Source of the DNA: Burkholderia ubonensis | Lineage (GTDB): Bacteria; Pseudomonadota; Gammaproteobacteria; Burkholderiales; Burkholderiaceae | Assembly (NCBI RefSeq): GCF_902833085.1 | Contig: NZ_CADFEB010000003.1 | Span: 496,001 to 560,000 of the forward strand | Reading direction: 5' to 3' | DNA length: 64,000 bases | Shown: positions 8,005 through 16,416 of the stretch, piece after piece | How positions within the stretch are numbered: the stretch's first letter is position 1 | Layout: the number at the start of each line of letters is the position of its first letter | Program-made: the position numbers and the translations under genes | Notes under the pieces: generated by a model | Told to the model about the DNA's origin: nothing | Seen by the model: the letters and a program-made list of their open reading frames with translations, nothing else | Database searches by the model: none

Positions 8005-10983
8005 TCACGCTGCGCGACCGAGCATGAACGCCTCGGCACCGCGCCATTTCTCGACCTGCACCAGGCAGGAATTCGGGCTCATGCTGCTGGTGCCGGAGGT
8101 CTGCGGCCGGTCGGAGGTAAGCATGTTCATGCAACCGCCGATCTCGACTTGCTCGCCGTCGATTTCGATCAGCTGAAATTCAGCGCTCGCCTCGTAGGAT
8201 TTCACCACTCCGGCGTTCACCAGAGGCGAGACATCGGCCGCACAGATCACGGCGCCGCGGTCGTTGTGCACTTTGACGAGATCGCGATGGGCAATGCGTC
8301 GAATGGCGGCGTCAGCCGGATTGAGCCTCAGCAGCCAGAACCGGTGCCCCGCGATCAGCGCGCGATGATCGTCGATGCCGTTCACCGCGGAATTCTTGCC
8401 GTCACAATGGGTATGAAAGCTGTAGCGGCTGTGGGTGGCGATCAATTGCAGCGGGTAGCGCCGAGCCAGGTCCGAGCGCAGGCCCTCCCAGGAGGGGATA
8501 TATCGGTTGAGCGCTGGCCGCTCGGGGTTGTCCGCAGTGTGCCGCTTCAGCAACTCGGGCACGAACTCCAGCTTGCCGCTCGGCGTCTGAAGGCCCCTGC
8601 CGAACTTTTCCGAGAACTGCGACGGCAGCGGATGAGGTTCCGGCAGGTCCTTCCTCCTGTCTTCCGCATACCAGCGCATGTCCACGGGATGGCGCAGCTC
8701 GGGCTTTTCGGGCGGCACGACGAAGTAGCCCTTGCGGCAGAATTCGCGCCACGAAATGTGATCGGGCAGGTCCGACGAGTCGAAGACGCGCTTGACCCAG
8801 TCAAGATCGCCGCAGCCTTCGGTGAAAACGCCACCCAGGCCCAACCGGGTCAGGATGGCGGTGAAAATGTCGTAGTCGGAGCGGGACTCGCCCAAGGGTT
8901 CGATGCATTTGTGCTGCAGCGTCAGCATTCGATGGTTGACCGTGCCATACCCATGGTGGGCGTAGCCGCCCGAATTCGCCCATTCTCCGATGTCCCAACG
9001 CTCCAGCGAAGTGCACGCGGGCAGGATGATGTCGGCGAACTGGGCTTCGCCTTCCATCCAGATCGACTGATTGACGACGAACTCGATGCTCGAGTGCCGG
9101 TAGGCCTCCGTCCAGCGTCCGGAATTCGTCACGGTACTGAACGCGGATCCGCCGTAGCGATAGATCATGCGGATCGGCGAATAGCCGGGCATCGGGTAGG
9201 TGAACGGCGCAAACTGGGCTTCCTGGGACATGCCGTCCCAGAGATAACCGGTGGCGTGACCGTTGAGAATCGCATCGGGCATCTGCTGTCGCGGCACCAT
9301 TTGCTTGACGGGATTCATGGTCAGGATGTGCGGCATGCGCTGGTAGTTGTCCACCGCATTGGCGGTCCACGCCAGGTCGCCTGAAATGCCGCCGTCCGCG
9401 TAGCCGGGGAAGTAGAACTGGAGGTCGTGCGGGACGCCGATTTCGAGGCAGCCGAAATTCACTCCCGGCTTGCCCCAGCCCTGCATGGACATCATCATGA
9501 TCATGCAGCGCGCCCATTGCGCCCCGGTCGCCCCGCGGCCCGCGCCGCCGAATCCCGCGCCGGTCATCCCGACGGCGAGATGCACCTTCTTCTTGCCCCA
9601 TAGGCGCGCAAGCGCACGGGCGTCCTTGGCCGGCACGCCGGTCTCGCTCTCCTGCCACTCGGGCGTCTTGGGGGTACCGTCGGTTTCGCCCAGAAGGTAG
9701 GCTTTCCAATCGTCGAAACCGGTTGTGCGCGTCGCGACGTAATCCTCGTCGTACAGGCCCTCCACGGTCCAGACGTACATGATGGCGGTAGCGAGGGCGG
9801 CATCGGTTTGCGGCCGGATCGGGATCCAGCGGCCGCCCAGCAGCTGGGCGGTCGGATTGCAGTGCGGGTCGATGTGAACGAACTCGATGCCGAGCTCCTT
9901 GGCCCACAGGCGGCGTGGGGTTCCCTCGAATCCTGCGTAGGCCCCGTTGGTACTTTCGGGGTCGCAGGACCAGAAGACGATCATTTCGGCTTCCTTGAGA
10001 CCATCTTCGAGGCCGCCATAGCCGGAGGGCACGCCGACGCGCATCGAATTGCCGAAATGATGCATGGCGCCCCAGTACCAGCCTTCCCAGCTGTCCGGAT
10101 TCGCGGCCACCCGGGTGAAGCCGATCAGGTTGGCGAAGCGCGTCAGCGCGCTGAGGTAGTAGCCGACGTTGCCCCACTGGTGGTGGGACGACATCGGGAA
10201 CGTGATGGAACCGGGACCGTGAACGCGCTTCTGCCGGTTGATCTCCTTGGCGACGATGTCCAGGGCCTCGTCCCAGCTGATACGCACATAGCCGGACTTG
10301 CCTCGGTTCTGGGGATTGCGCTCGCCGTCAGGGTCGAAGTCGACCCGTTTCATCGGGTGAAGGATGCGCTTGTCGGAGTAGACCAGCGACTTGAGGGTCA
10401 ACGCGTGGGGCGCGACCAATCCACGCCGTGGTGGGCTGAAGCGGCGTCCACGTGCCTCGATCACCCAGCTTGACGCATCCGTATCGTCCAGCTCGATGGG
10501 CGTCACGCGGACGATGCGGCCATCCTTGACGTAGACGAACAGGGGCCCGCCATTGGTACAGGTCGTGTAGCGTCGGGTGCCGTCGCGCATGGGCGTGCCC
10601 ATTGGCAGACCGACCGTGCGCATCATGCTCAGGGTTTGCATGAGCCAAACCAGCAGTTCGTCCTCGCCCTCGGTGACCACCTTGAAGTTCTTGGCGGCGT
10701 GGACGATTTCGCCCTGGTCCGGGCTCGGGGAAAGGAACTTCAGGGCGGTGGCGACGTCCTTGAAGGCCATGCGCACGTCGGGCCGCGGATGCTTGCCGGC
10801 GCGCGACCGAATGCGGCCATTCCTGAACTCGATCGCGCGACCGATGCTTTGATCCATGAGCCCGATCCACGCGACGAGATTGCGCTCCTTGAGGCGATCG
10901 CGATAGGCGGGGAAGCGGCGCGCCGTCAGGTCCAGTACCTTGGGCAATGCAAAAAGAATGGTCTTGAGGGCCTGTCGTTTCAT
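8005..10983 (-). CDS. Molybdopterin oxidoreductase, transhydroxylase-like catalytic subunit with N-terminal SCP2-like domain
   Basis: A 992-residue DMSO-reductase-family protein. Residues 1 to about 120 look like an SCP2/sterol-carrier fold (FRNGRIRSRAGKHPRPDV, then AFKDVATALKFL and a late VTEGEDELLVWL). From about 138, YTTCTNGGPLFVYVKDGRIV starts the molybdopterin region without the usual N-terminal four-cysteine cluster, as in Pelobacter transhydroxylase. The first His of SSHHQWG (267), Asp297 and Ser298 have the same spacing as the family's His144, Asp174 and Mo-ligand Ser175, and Tyr528 lies close to the Tyr404 position. No Tat motif is seen. The Pelobacter enzyme is about 875 residues, so the SCP2-like part is an addition. 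The natural substrate is unknown; a polyphenol or CoA-bound aromatic is inferred from the neighbours. Confidence 0.8.
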   Translation of the reverse strand: MKRQALKTILFALPKVLDLTARRFPAYRDRLKERNLVAWIGLMDQSIGRAIEFRNGRIRSRAGKHPRPDVRMAFKDVATALKFLSPSPDQGEIVHAAKNFKVVTEGEDELLVWLMQTLSMMRTVGLPMGTPMRDGTRRYTTCTNGGPLFVYVKDGRIVRVTPIELDDTDASSWVIEARGRRFSPPRRGLVAPHALTLKSLVYSDKRILHPMKRVDFDPDGERNPQNRGKSGYVRISWDEALDIVAKEINRQKRVHGPGSITFPMSSHHQWGNVGYYLSALTRFANLIGFTRVAANPDSWEGWYWGAMHHFGNSMRVGVPSGYGGLEDGLKEAEMIVFWSCDPESTNGAYAGFEGTPRRLWAKELGIEFVHIDPHCNPTAQLLGGRWIPIRPQTDAALATAIMYVWTVEGLYDEDYVATRTTGFDDWKAYLLGETDGTPKTPEWQESETGVPAKDARALARLWGKKKVHLAVGMTGAGFGGAGRGATGAQWARCMIMMMSMQGWGKPGVNFGCLEIGVPHDLQFYFPGYADGGISGDLAWTANAVDNYQRMPHILTMNPVKQMVPRQQMPDAILNGHATGYLWDGMSQEAQFAPFTYPMPGYSPIRMIYRYGGSAFSTVTNSGRWTEAYRHSSIEFVVNQSIWMEGEAQFADIILPACTSLERWDIGEWANSGGYAHHGYGTVNHRMLTLQHKCIEPLGESRSDYDIFTAILTRLGLGGVFTEGCGDLDWVKRVFDSSDLPDHISWREFCRKGYFVVPPEKPELRHPVDMRWYAEDRRKDLPEPHPLPSQFSEKFGRGLQTPSGKLEFVPELLKRHTADNPERPALNRYIPSWEGLRSDLARRYPLQLIATHSRYSFHTHCDGKNSAVNGIDDHRALIAGHRFWLLRLNPADAAIRRIAHRDLVKVHNDRGAVICAADVSPLVNAGVVKSYEASAEFQLIEIDGEQVEIGGCMNMLTSDRPQTSGTSSMSPNSCLVQVEKWRGAEAFMLGRAA

Positions 10984-11038
10984 CGTTCGATCCAAAGTGT
11001 TGCTTCCATGCGGGGGCGCTGGCATCGGGGCGCATCCG

Positions 11039-11776
11039 CTAGAACGTATAAGCGACGTTCAGGAAAACGCTGACGGGATTGAGTCGGAGCGTCGATGTGG
11101 AAACGATCTGCGTCCCGGTCGCGGTCTGCCCGTATAACGTGAGGTGGGTCTTCACCGGCATGTAGCCGACGGAAGCACCGACAGACCAATGTTTGGTCAT
11201 TGCGTAACTCGCCCCGAGCTCGAACACCGGGTTCCACGATGCGCTGAGTGTCGCGCGCGCCGAGCCGCCCGGCCCAAAGCTGTCGGAGACGAACTGGCGA
11301 TTGGTGGCTCGAACCTGGGTGAACCACGTATAGTTCACGCCAAGTCCTGCGTACGGGCGGAATTTCGATGTAGCGGAAAACAGGTGATATCGAAGTTCGA
11401 TGGCGGGCGGCATCGGCCTTGTCGTGCCGAGGGTGCCATACTTCTGCAGCGTCCCGTCACCGACCAGATTGACTGTCAGCGGCAGTCCGAGCAGCATGGC
11501 GACACCAACGTTGTCGGTGACGTAGTACTCGGTGGTGATGCCCATCGTATCCGTCGAGCTGGCATGCGCCCCGGTACCAGATAGTTGCTGATTCACCGTT
11601 ACGCCGCCAACACTTTGCACGGTCAGCGGCGTTGCGTTGCCCTGTGGCGATACGTGCAGCCATCCCACCGATGTGGTGATGCTTCCGGCCGTCTGTGCAT
11701 CTGCATTGTCGGCAAGTGCAGCCGTGCAGATACAAACCGCCATGCCTGCGAAACTCGTCATTCGCCTTGAATTCAT
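11039..11776 (-). CDS. OmpW-family outer membrane beta-barrel protein
   Basis: A 245-residue exported protein. The N-terminus MNSRRMTSFAGMAVCICTAA is a signal peptide, with cleavage probably after ADAQ near residue 28. The mature part alternates amphipathic strands: GITTEYYVTDNVGVAML, FRPYAGLGVNYTWF, FELGASYAMTKHWSVGASVGY. It ends in NVAYTF, with the terminal Phe required for barrel insertion. This pattern fits OmpW/AlkL, which let hydrophobic substrates cross the outer membrane. The gene lies between the molybdoenzyme and the acyl-CoA synthetase on the same strand, so uptake of the hydrophobic pathway substrate is likely. GAGGAGA precedes the ATG. Confidence 0.85.
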   Translation of the reverse strand: MNSRRMTSFAGMAVCICTAALADNADAQTAGSITTSVGWLHVSPQGNATPLTVQSVGGVTVNQQLSGTGAHASSTDTMGITTEYYVTDNVGVAMLLGLPLTVNLVGDGTLQKYGTLGTTRPMPPAIELRYHLFSATSKFRPYAGLGVNYTWFTQVRATNRQFVSDSFGPGGSARATLSASWNPVFELGASYAMTKHWSVGASVGYMPVKTHLTLYGQTATGTQIVSTSTLRLNPVSVFLNVAYTF

Positions 11777-11891
11777 CTTGTGTCTCCTCTGTCTCGATCC
11801 GATTCACGAACAACAACTAATTTGGATACCTTATTGATAGTGACGAGCCGCTTTCTGAGTTTGTGTTGTCGCGGCTAGTGGTGCTTCTTCG

Positions 11892-13886
11892 TCACCGCGG
11901 ATCTGTCGCCGTCGATCCAGGCGATCGTATTGGCCCCGCGGCGATCGAAATCGAGAACGCAAACGGAAAGCGCCCCAGCACGAAGCGCGCCGCAGTCTCG
12001 AACCCGGGATCGCTCAGCTTGACCGAGACCGACATTCCGCCGGAATCACTGGTCGCGACGTCGACTGATGCGCCGGGGGCTCCGCCCTGGTCCAATGCCG
12101 TGCGGAGTGCGTCACTCGTCTCCCGGCGCTTGAGTTCCGGTTTGAAAATCTTGCCGACGCCCGTGAGCGGGATCGCTTCGACGATTCGGACATGCTTGGG
12201 CAGGGCGGCGCGTTCAGCGATCTCCTGCTGCATGAACACTTCCAGATCGTGCGCGGTAGCGGTCATACCCGGCTTGAGCTGAACATACGCGACCGGCAAC
12301 TCGCCGGCATAGGCATCGGGGCGCCCGATTGCCGCGGCGATCTGGACCGCCGGGTGTCGATGCAGCGGTTCCTCGATCGTCGCCGGGTCGATATTGTGTC
12401 CGCCGCGGATGATCAACTCCTTCTTGCGGCCGGTCAGCCAGAAGTAACCGTCGACGTCGCAGCGGCCGAGGTCGCCGGTGTTGAGCCAGCGCTTGCCGTC
12501 ACCGAGATCGAGCCACAGGGCCTTGTTCTGGTCGGGATGTGTGTAGCCGGTGAAAACGTTCGGCCCGGAGATGACGAGCAGCCCCTCCTCGTTAGCTGCG
12601 CAGTCGCGCAGATACCGTCCCGCATCGTCCACGACGACTGCCTTCATCGCCTGGAAGGGGATGCGAAGCCCGATCGATCCCGGCCGGCGCTCGCCGGTCG
12701 TCGGGTTGACGCTGCTCACGCACGTTCCTTCGGTCAGGCCGTAACCTTCGAGAATCCGGATGCCCGTTTTTTCCTGGAAGGCCCTGAAGACGCCGACCGG
12801 CATTGGCGCAGCACCGCACAGGCCGTATTCGAGCGAGTCGATGACATGACCGTCGACAGGAATGTCGAGCAGCGAGGCATAAAGCGTCGGGACGCCACTG
12901 AAGAAATTGATGTGATGATGTTCGACGATTTCCCAGAAACGTTTGACGACGCCGTCGCCTCGGTAACCCTGCGGTGTGCCGAGCACGACATGGGCGCCGC
13001 GCGAGAAAGGCAGGAGGCCGGTCACCATCGCGGCATTGACGTGAAAGAGCGGCAAGCCGCAGAAAGTCGCTTTGCCGGGGCCGATACTGTCGCCGAAGAA
13101 CCGCCCGGCGCTCCATGCATTCGCCACTTCGTTGCCGTGGCTGCGCATCGCGATTTTCGGCAACCCGGTGGTTCCACCGGTACAGAAGTAAGAGGACATG
13201 TCGCCAGGTTGAATGCGGCGCGCATTGTCGAGCGCTGTACCGGATTCCCGCGCGATTGCCGTACCGAAGTCGTGGATCTGGATGCGCGCAGGCACGGCGC
13301 TGCGCAAACCGCCATCGCCGTATAGCTGCGCACACGCGTCATGCTGGAGCGTGCGTGCCGCCGACTGCGCCGTGCCCCGCACGCGATCGGCCGGATTGAC
13401 CAGCACGAGATGCCGCAGCGGCTCGACCTCGTGAAGGACATCCGCGACTTTTTGCCAGAGGTCGATCCCGGGAAATGGCGCGAGCGTCACGAGCACGCTG
13501 GCACCGGCCGCTTTGAGCAGATGGCCTATCGCTTCGCCTTCGAGCAGCGGATTGATCGCGCATACGATGCCGGTCGCCTGTCCGCCCCAGATCACGAAAT
13601 GCGTTTCGGGAAGATTGGGCAGCACATAAGCGATCACCGACTGCGAATTCACACCGAGGCGCGCGAACATGTTGGCCGTGCGCGTGATGTCGCGAACCAG
13701 CTCGCGATAGGTCCAGCATTCGGCGTCGCGGTGCGCGTCGGCGGTCATGAAAAAGGAGAGGGCGGGGGCGGACGGATCGATGGCTGCACCCGCGCAGATC
13801 ATCTCGTACGTGCTGGCCGGAAGGTCCGGCGGAAGGCCCAGCGCTTCGATCGCCAGCACGTCGTCTTGGGTCGCGATGCCGTTCAT
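11892..13886 (-). CDS. Acyl/aryl-CoA synthetase (AMP-binding family) with C-terminal extension
   Basis: A 664-residue adenylate-forming enzyme. The P-loop-like motif FCTGGTTGLPKIAMRSH, the A5 motif EGYGLTEGT, the NTGDLG motif and the catalytic lysine region GVGKIFKPEL are all present. It would activate a carboxylic acid with ATP and link it to CoA. A tail of about 65 residues after the normal end, rich in Ser and Gly, does not belong to the family core. The start overlaps the stop of the upstream fumarylacetoacetase-like gene by 4 bp (ATGA), so both are co-translated. The substrate is probably the acid formed by ring cleavage or a side-chain acid; sequence alone does not say. Confidence 0.85.
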   Translation of the reverse strand: MNGIATQDDVLAIEALGLPPDLPASTYEMICAGAAIDPSAPALSFFMTADAHRDAECWTYRELVRDITRTANMFARLGVNSQSVIAYVLPNLPETHFVIWGGQATGIVCAINPLLEGEAIGHLLKAAGASVLVTLAPFPGIDLWQKVADVLHEVEPLRHLVLVNPADRVRGTAQSAARTLQHDACAQLYGDGGLRSAVPARIQIHDFGTAIARESGTALDNARRIQPGDMSSYFCTGGTTGLPKIAMRSHGNEVANAWSAGRFFGDSIGPGKATFCGLPLFHVNAAMVTGLLPFSRGAHVVLGTPQGYRGDGVVKRFWEIVEHHHINFFSGVPTLYASLLDIPVDGHVIDSLEYGLCGAAPMPVGVFRAFQEKTGIRILEGYGLTEGTCVSSVNPTTGERRPGSIGLRIPFQAMKAVVVDDAGRYLRDCAANEEGLLVISGPNVFTGYTHPDQNKALWLDLGDGKRWLNTGDLGRCDVDGYFWLTGRKKELIIRGGHNIDPATIEEPLHRHPAVQIAAAIGRPDAYAGELPVAYVQLKPGMTATAHDLEVFMQQEIAERAALPKHVRIVEAIPLTGVGKIFKPELKRRETSDALRTALDQGGAPGASVDVATSDSGGMSVSVKLSDPGFETAARFVLGRFPFAFSISIAAGPIRSPGSTATDPR

Positions 13887-14839
13887 GCTGCTTCGTCCAC
13901 GATCTCGTTACGCTGCACGCCCAGATCGATCGTTCCGTCGCGGCTCGCGATCCGGGCTTCGACGATATCTCCGGCCTTCAGATACTGCGCTCGCCCCGCC
14001 TGCACCTTCATGAACATCTTCCATTTGACGGATTCCGGAAAAAGCGCGACGGCCCGCTGCTTGAGCGGCGACGGGATGCTGAGTGCGCAGCCGGCCGGCG
14101 TGCCGGTCGCGAGCAGATCGCCGGCGCGAAGGTCGTGCACGCCCGACAACTCGGTCAACGTTTCCGCCGGACCATAGACGAGGTTCGATGTCGAGTCCTG
14201 CTGACGCACCGTGCCGTTGACGGTCAACGTCAGGACGAGCGCCTTCAGCTTCGGGAAGTCACGCCGCTCGAGCAGGCACAGATATGGGCCGACCGGGCCA
14301 AACGTCCGGAAGCTCTTGCCCTTGTAGAACTGCATCTGCGGGATCTGGACATCGCGCGCGGAATAGTCGTTGACGATCACGGTGCCGGCGACATAGTCGT
14401 GCAGGTTCGTGTCCGTGATCTGCTGGTGAGACGTGATGTCGCGTTTGAGGATGAGGCCGAGCTCGATTTCGTAGTCGAGAAACCGGACGTGCCGCGGTTT
14501 CACGACCTGTGAGTCGGCAGCGACGATGCAGCTCGTCGCCTTCGTGAAGATCATGTTGAACTTTTTCGCGTCCGGATCCATGCCCGATTCGATCATGTGC
14601 CGACGATAATTCGCGCCCTGGCAAACGAATTGCTGGTTGGCTGTCACCGGCGGAAGCCACTCAACGTCCGACTCCGGAATCGTCGATCCGTCGAGCGTGA
14701 CGAGTCGTTCAACCGGATTCGCCGCGAGAAAGCTCGCGGTTGTCTCGAAGTCGCCGGGAATCGGCGTGACGGCGCCGTTGGCGACCACACCCCATTGGGC
14801 GCGGCCTTGATGCCGGAAGTGCAGGACATGCAGTGACAT
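13883..14839 (-). CDS. Fumarylacetoacetate hydrolase-family protein
   Basis: A 318-residue FAH-fold hydrolase. Acidic metal ligands appear in RFLDYEIELGLIL and VNDYSARDVQIPQ, followed by FYKGKSFRTFGPVGPYL and LLATGTPAGCAL, all typical of 2-hydroxymuconate-type hydratases, decarboxylases or C-C hydrolases in meta-cleavage pathways. It has an added N-terminal domain like fumarylacetoacetase. It follows the extradiol-type dioxygenase in the operon (37 bp gap), which fits a role on the ring-opened product. It overlaps the acyl-CoA synthetase start. Hydratase, decarboxylase and hydrolase activities cannot be separated from sequence alone. Confidence 0.85.
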   Translation of the reverse strand: MSLHVLHFRHQGRAQWGVVANGAVTPIPGDFETTASFLAANPVERLVTLDGSTIPESDVEWLPPVTANQQFVCQGANYRRHMIESGMDPDAKKFNMIFTKATSCIVAADSQVVKPRHVRFLDYEIELGLILKRDITSHQQITDTNLHDYVAGTVIVNDYSARDVQIPQMQFYKGKSFRTFGPVGPYLCLLERRDFPKLKALVLTLTVNGTVRQQDSTSNLVYGPAETLTELSGVHDLRAGDLLATGTPAGCALSIPSPLKQRAVALFPESVKWKMFMKVQAGRAQYLKAGDIVEARIASRDGTIDLGVQRNEIVDEAA

Positions 14840-14875
14840 GAATGATCTCTCGTGAATCGAATTGGCGGTTGGGGA

Positions 14876-15946
14876 TCAGGCGAACAGCTTTGCCAGCGTC
14901 AGCAGCTTGCCGACCGTAAGATCGGGACTGCGGCGCAGGTTGCGAAACAGCGCCGCGAGGCTCGACGGCGTGAGCCGGGGCTTCGTGAAGCTGCGCGGCA
15001 TCGTCGGGCCCCACTGCGCCATCGCTTCGCGGCTGACCGCGTGCACGCCCGTCGGCTCGTCGGCCGTGAACAGGTCGCCGTCGCAATAGTGTTCGTGCTT
15101 GTCGCCCCACGGGTCCTGCCAATAGTCGAAGATCTGGCTGCCGAGAATGTGCCGGCCGATGCCCCACGCGTGCGCCCACCCGTTGTCGTGGAGCATGCGC
15201 TGGCCCATGCCGACGGCATCGGCGTCGACGAGTTCGTACGCGCTATGGCTGTAAGTCGACACGAACCCTTGGGCGAGCGCGAGCGTATGGTGGTCGGCCG
15301 GCCTGTCGCCGAGATCGAGCCGCATGAACGCAACCGCAGGGGAGCCGTCCGGCAGCACCTGGACATCGCTGGGGATGAACCCGAAATGCTGCGTGTACCA
15401 CGCGCAGGTTTCCTGGTAGTCGGCCAGCTCGAGTACGACGTGTCCGAGCCGAATGACCTCGGGCGCGCTCGCCGGCGGCCGCTGCGTTTCGTTGATCCGC
15501 ACGGGCGCGTCGACCGAGTTGAACGGGAGCGGGGCGCGATGCGGCAGCGTGTCGGCCAGTGACTGGCCCGCAATCGCGTCGACCCGAAAACCCGACGGAT
15601 CGACGAGCCGCACCCGGAGGCCGCCGCCTGGCCAATCCGATGCCTCGATCTCCGACGCGCCAGGGACTTTGGCGAGCGCCTCCAGATCGGCTCGGCTGTC
15701 GACCTGCAATCCGAAGCCTACGAAGCTGGCCTTCGGCGCATGGCGAACGACATAACAGAAATGTGCGGTGCCCGTTCCGCGCAGCAGCAATTGCGTGTCG
15801 TTCCGCAGCACCGTTCGGAGACCGAAGTCGTTGAGAAAGTGCTCTGCCTCGTCGAGATCGGGGCGATCGAAGATCAGATAGGCGAGCGCCGATGCCTTCG
15901 TCGTGGGGTGAGGGTGGCGAGCCGGTTGTGTGGTGGTCAGTTTCAT
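14876..15946 (-). CDS. VOC-superfamily extradiol-type ring-cleavage dioxygenase
   Basis: A 356-residue protein with two VOC modules, the layout of catechol 2,3-dioxygenase and 2,3-dihydroxybiphenyl dioxygenase. The Fe(II) triad is visible in the C-terminal half: His in IRLGHVVLEL, His in VSTYSHSAYEL, and Glu in WGDKHEHYCDGD. The N-terminal module lacks these ligands, as expected. The last 60 residues (SFTKPRLTPSS onwards) are an unusual basic tail. ATG at 15946 was chosen over a TTG at 15958 that abuts the preceding gene. It should open a vicinal-diol aromatic ring next to the hydroxyls. Together with the FAH-fold protein it is the strongest sign that the operon degrades an aromatic compound. 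Confidence 0.82.
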   Translation of the reverse strand: MKLTTTQPARHPHPTTKASALAYLIFDRPDLDEAEHFLNDFGLRTVLRNDTQLLLRGTGTAHFCYVVRHAPKASFVGFGLQVDSRADLEALAKVPGASEIEASDWPGGGLRVRLVDPSGFRVDAIAGQSLADTLPHRAPLPFNSVDAPVRINETQRPPASAPEVIRLGHVVLELADYQETCAWYTQHFGFIPSDVQVLPDGSPAVAFMRLDLGDRPADHHTLALAQGFVSTYSHSAYELVDADAVGMGQRMLHDNGWAHAWGIGRHILGSQIFDYWQDPWGDKHEHYCDGDLFTADEPTGVHAVSREAMAQWGPTMPRSFTKPRLTPSSLAALFRNLRRSPDLTVGKLLTLAKLFA

Positions 15947-15958
15947 GGCGGATGGCAA

Positions 15959-16279
15959 TCAGGCAGATCGAATGGCAATCGCGAAGGCAGGCGCCGTCGC
16001 ATCGAGGGGCTTGCCGCGCAACGGCAGGCATGCAATCTCACCGTCGCACGACATCACCGGCCGGACCATGAATGTCGCGAGGTCGATCGTCGATTTCGCG
16101 TGGGAGCGGCGCGCCTCGTCGCCGGTGCCGTGACTGGCCGACAAAGGGCCCGATGCGGCGCCGACTGGCCCGAATCCCGCGATCAGTACGCCGAGCATCG
16201 AAGGCAGCCCGCACTCCGGCGACGAGAGCGGGTTGTCGTGAATGGACGCGCTGGCGCCCGTGTGCATGTGTGTCTCCAC
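15959..16279 (-). CDS. Short protein with a Rossmann-like glycine motif, function unknown
   Basis: A 106-residue frame at the head of the catabolic operon, ending right before the dioxygenase. Around residues 28-40 it contains GVLIAGFGPVGAASG, close to the GxGxxG motif that opens FAD-dependent aromatic hydroxylases. The rest of the FAD and substrate domains is missing. It may be an in-frame remnant of a monooxygenase or an unrelated small protein. It is preceded at 16339-16367 by a good minus-strand promoter, so it is the first cistron transcribed. I do not recognise a family. Confidence 0.5.
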   Translation of the reverse strand: METHMHTGASASIHDNPLSSPECGLPSMLGVLIAGFGPVGAASGPLSASHGTGDEARRSHAKSTIDLATFMVRPVMSCDGEIACLPLRGKPLDATAPAFAIAIRSA

Positions 16280-16338
16280 CGTTTCTCCATTCGTCGTTCG
16301 ATCGGTTCCTGAGGCCGTGTTCCGCAGCCTTTGGTGAC

Positions 16339-16389
16339 ATTAAAGTCATAGATGATGACTTTGTCAATGTAGACATTTGAATCTATACT
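16339..16389. promoter_or_regulatory. Divergent promoters with overlapping -35 boxes and palindromic operator
   Basis: Plus strand: TTGTCA (16361-16366), 17 bp, TATACT (16384-16389), reading toward the TetR gene. Minus strand: TTGACA (16367-16362), 17 bp, TTTAAT (16344-16339), reading toward the catabolic operon. Inside the minus-strand spacer lies a perfect inverted repeat, AAAGTCAT (16342-16349) and ATGACTTT (16355-16362), with a 5 bp centre. A dimer bound there would block both promoters. The same geometry is found at 43405-43455 next to a paralogous TetR. Confidence 0.75.
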
Positions 16390-16416
16390 TGGGTACGAAC
16401 AAGGATCGGAAACGTC

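Noticed and set aside
8149-9384. 411-codon plus-strand frame opposite the molybdoenzyme
   Set aside because: Shadow of the catalytic subunit, which has matching active-site residues on the other strand.
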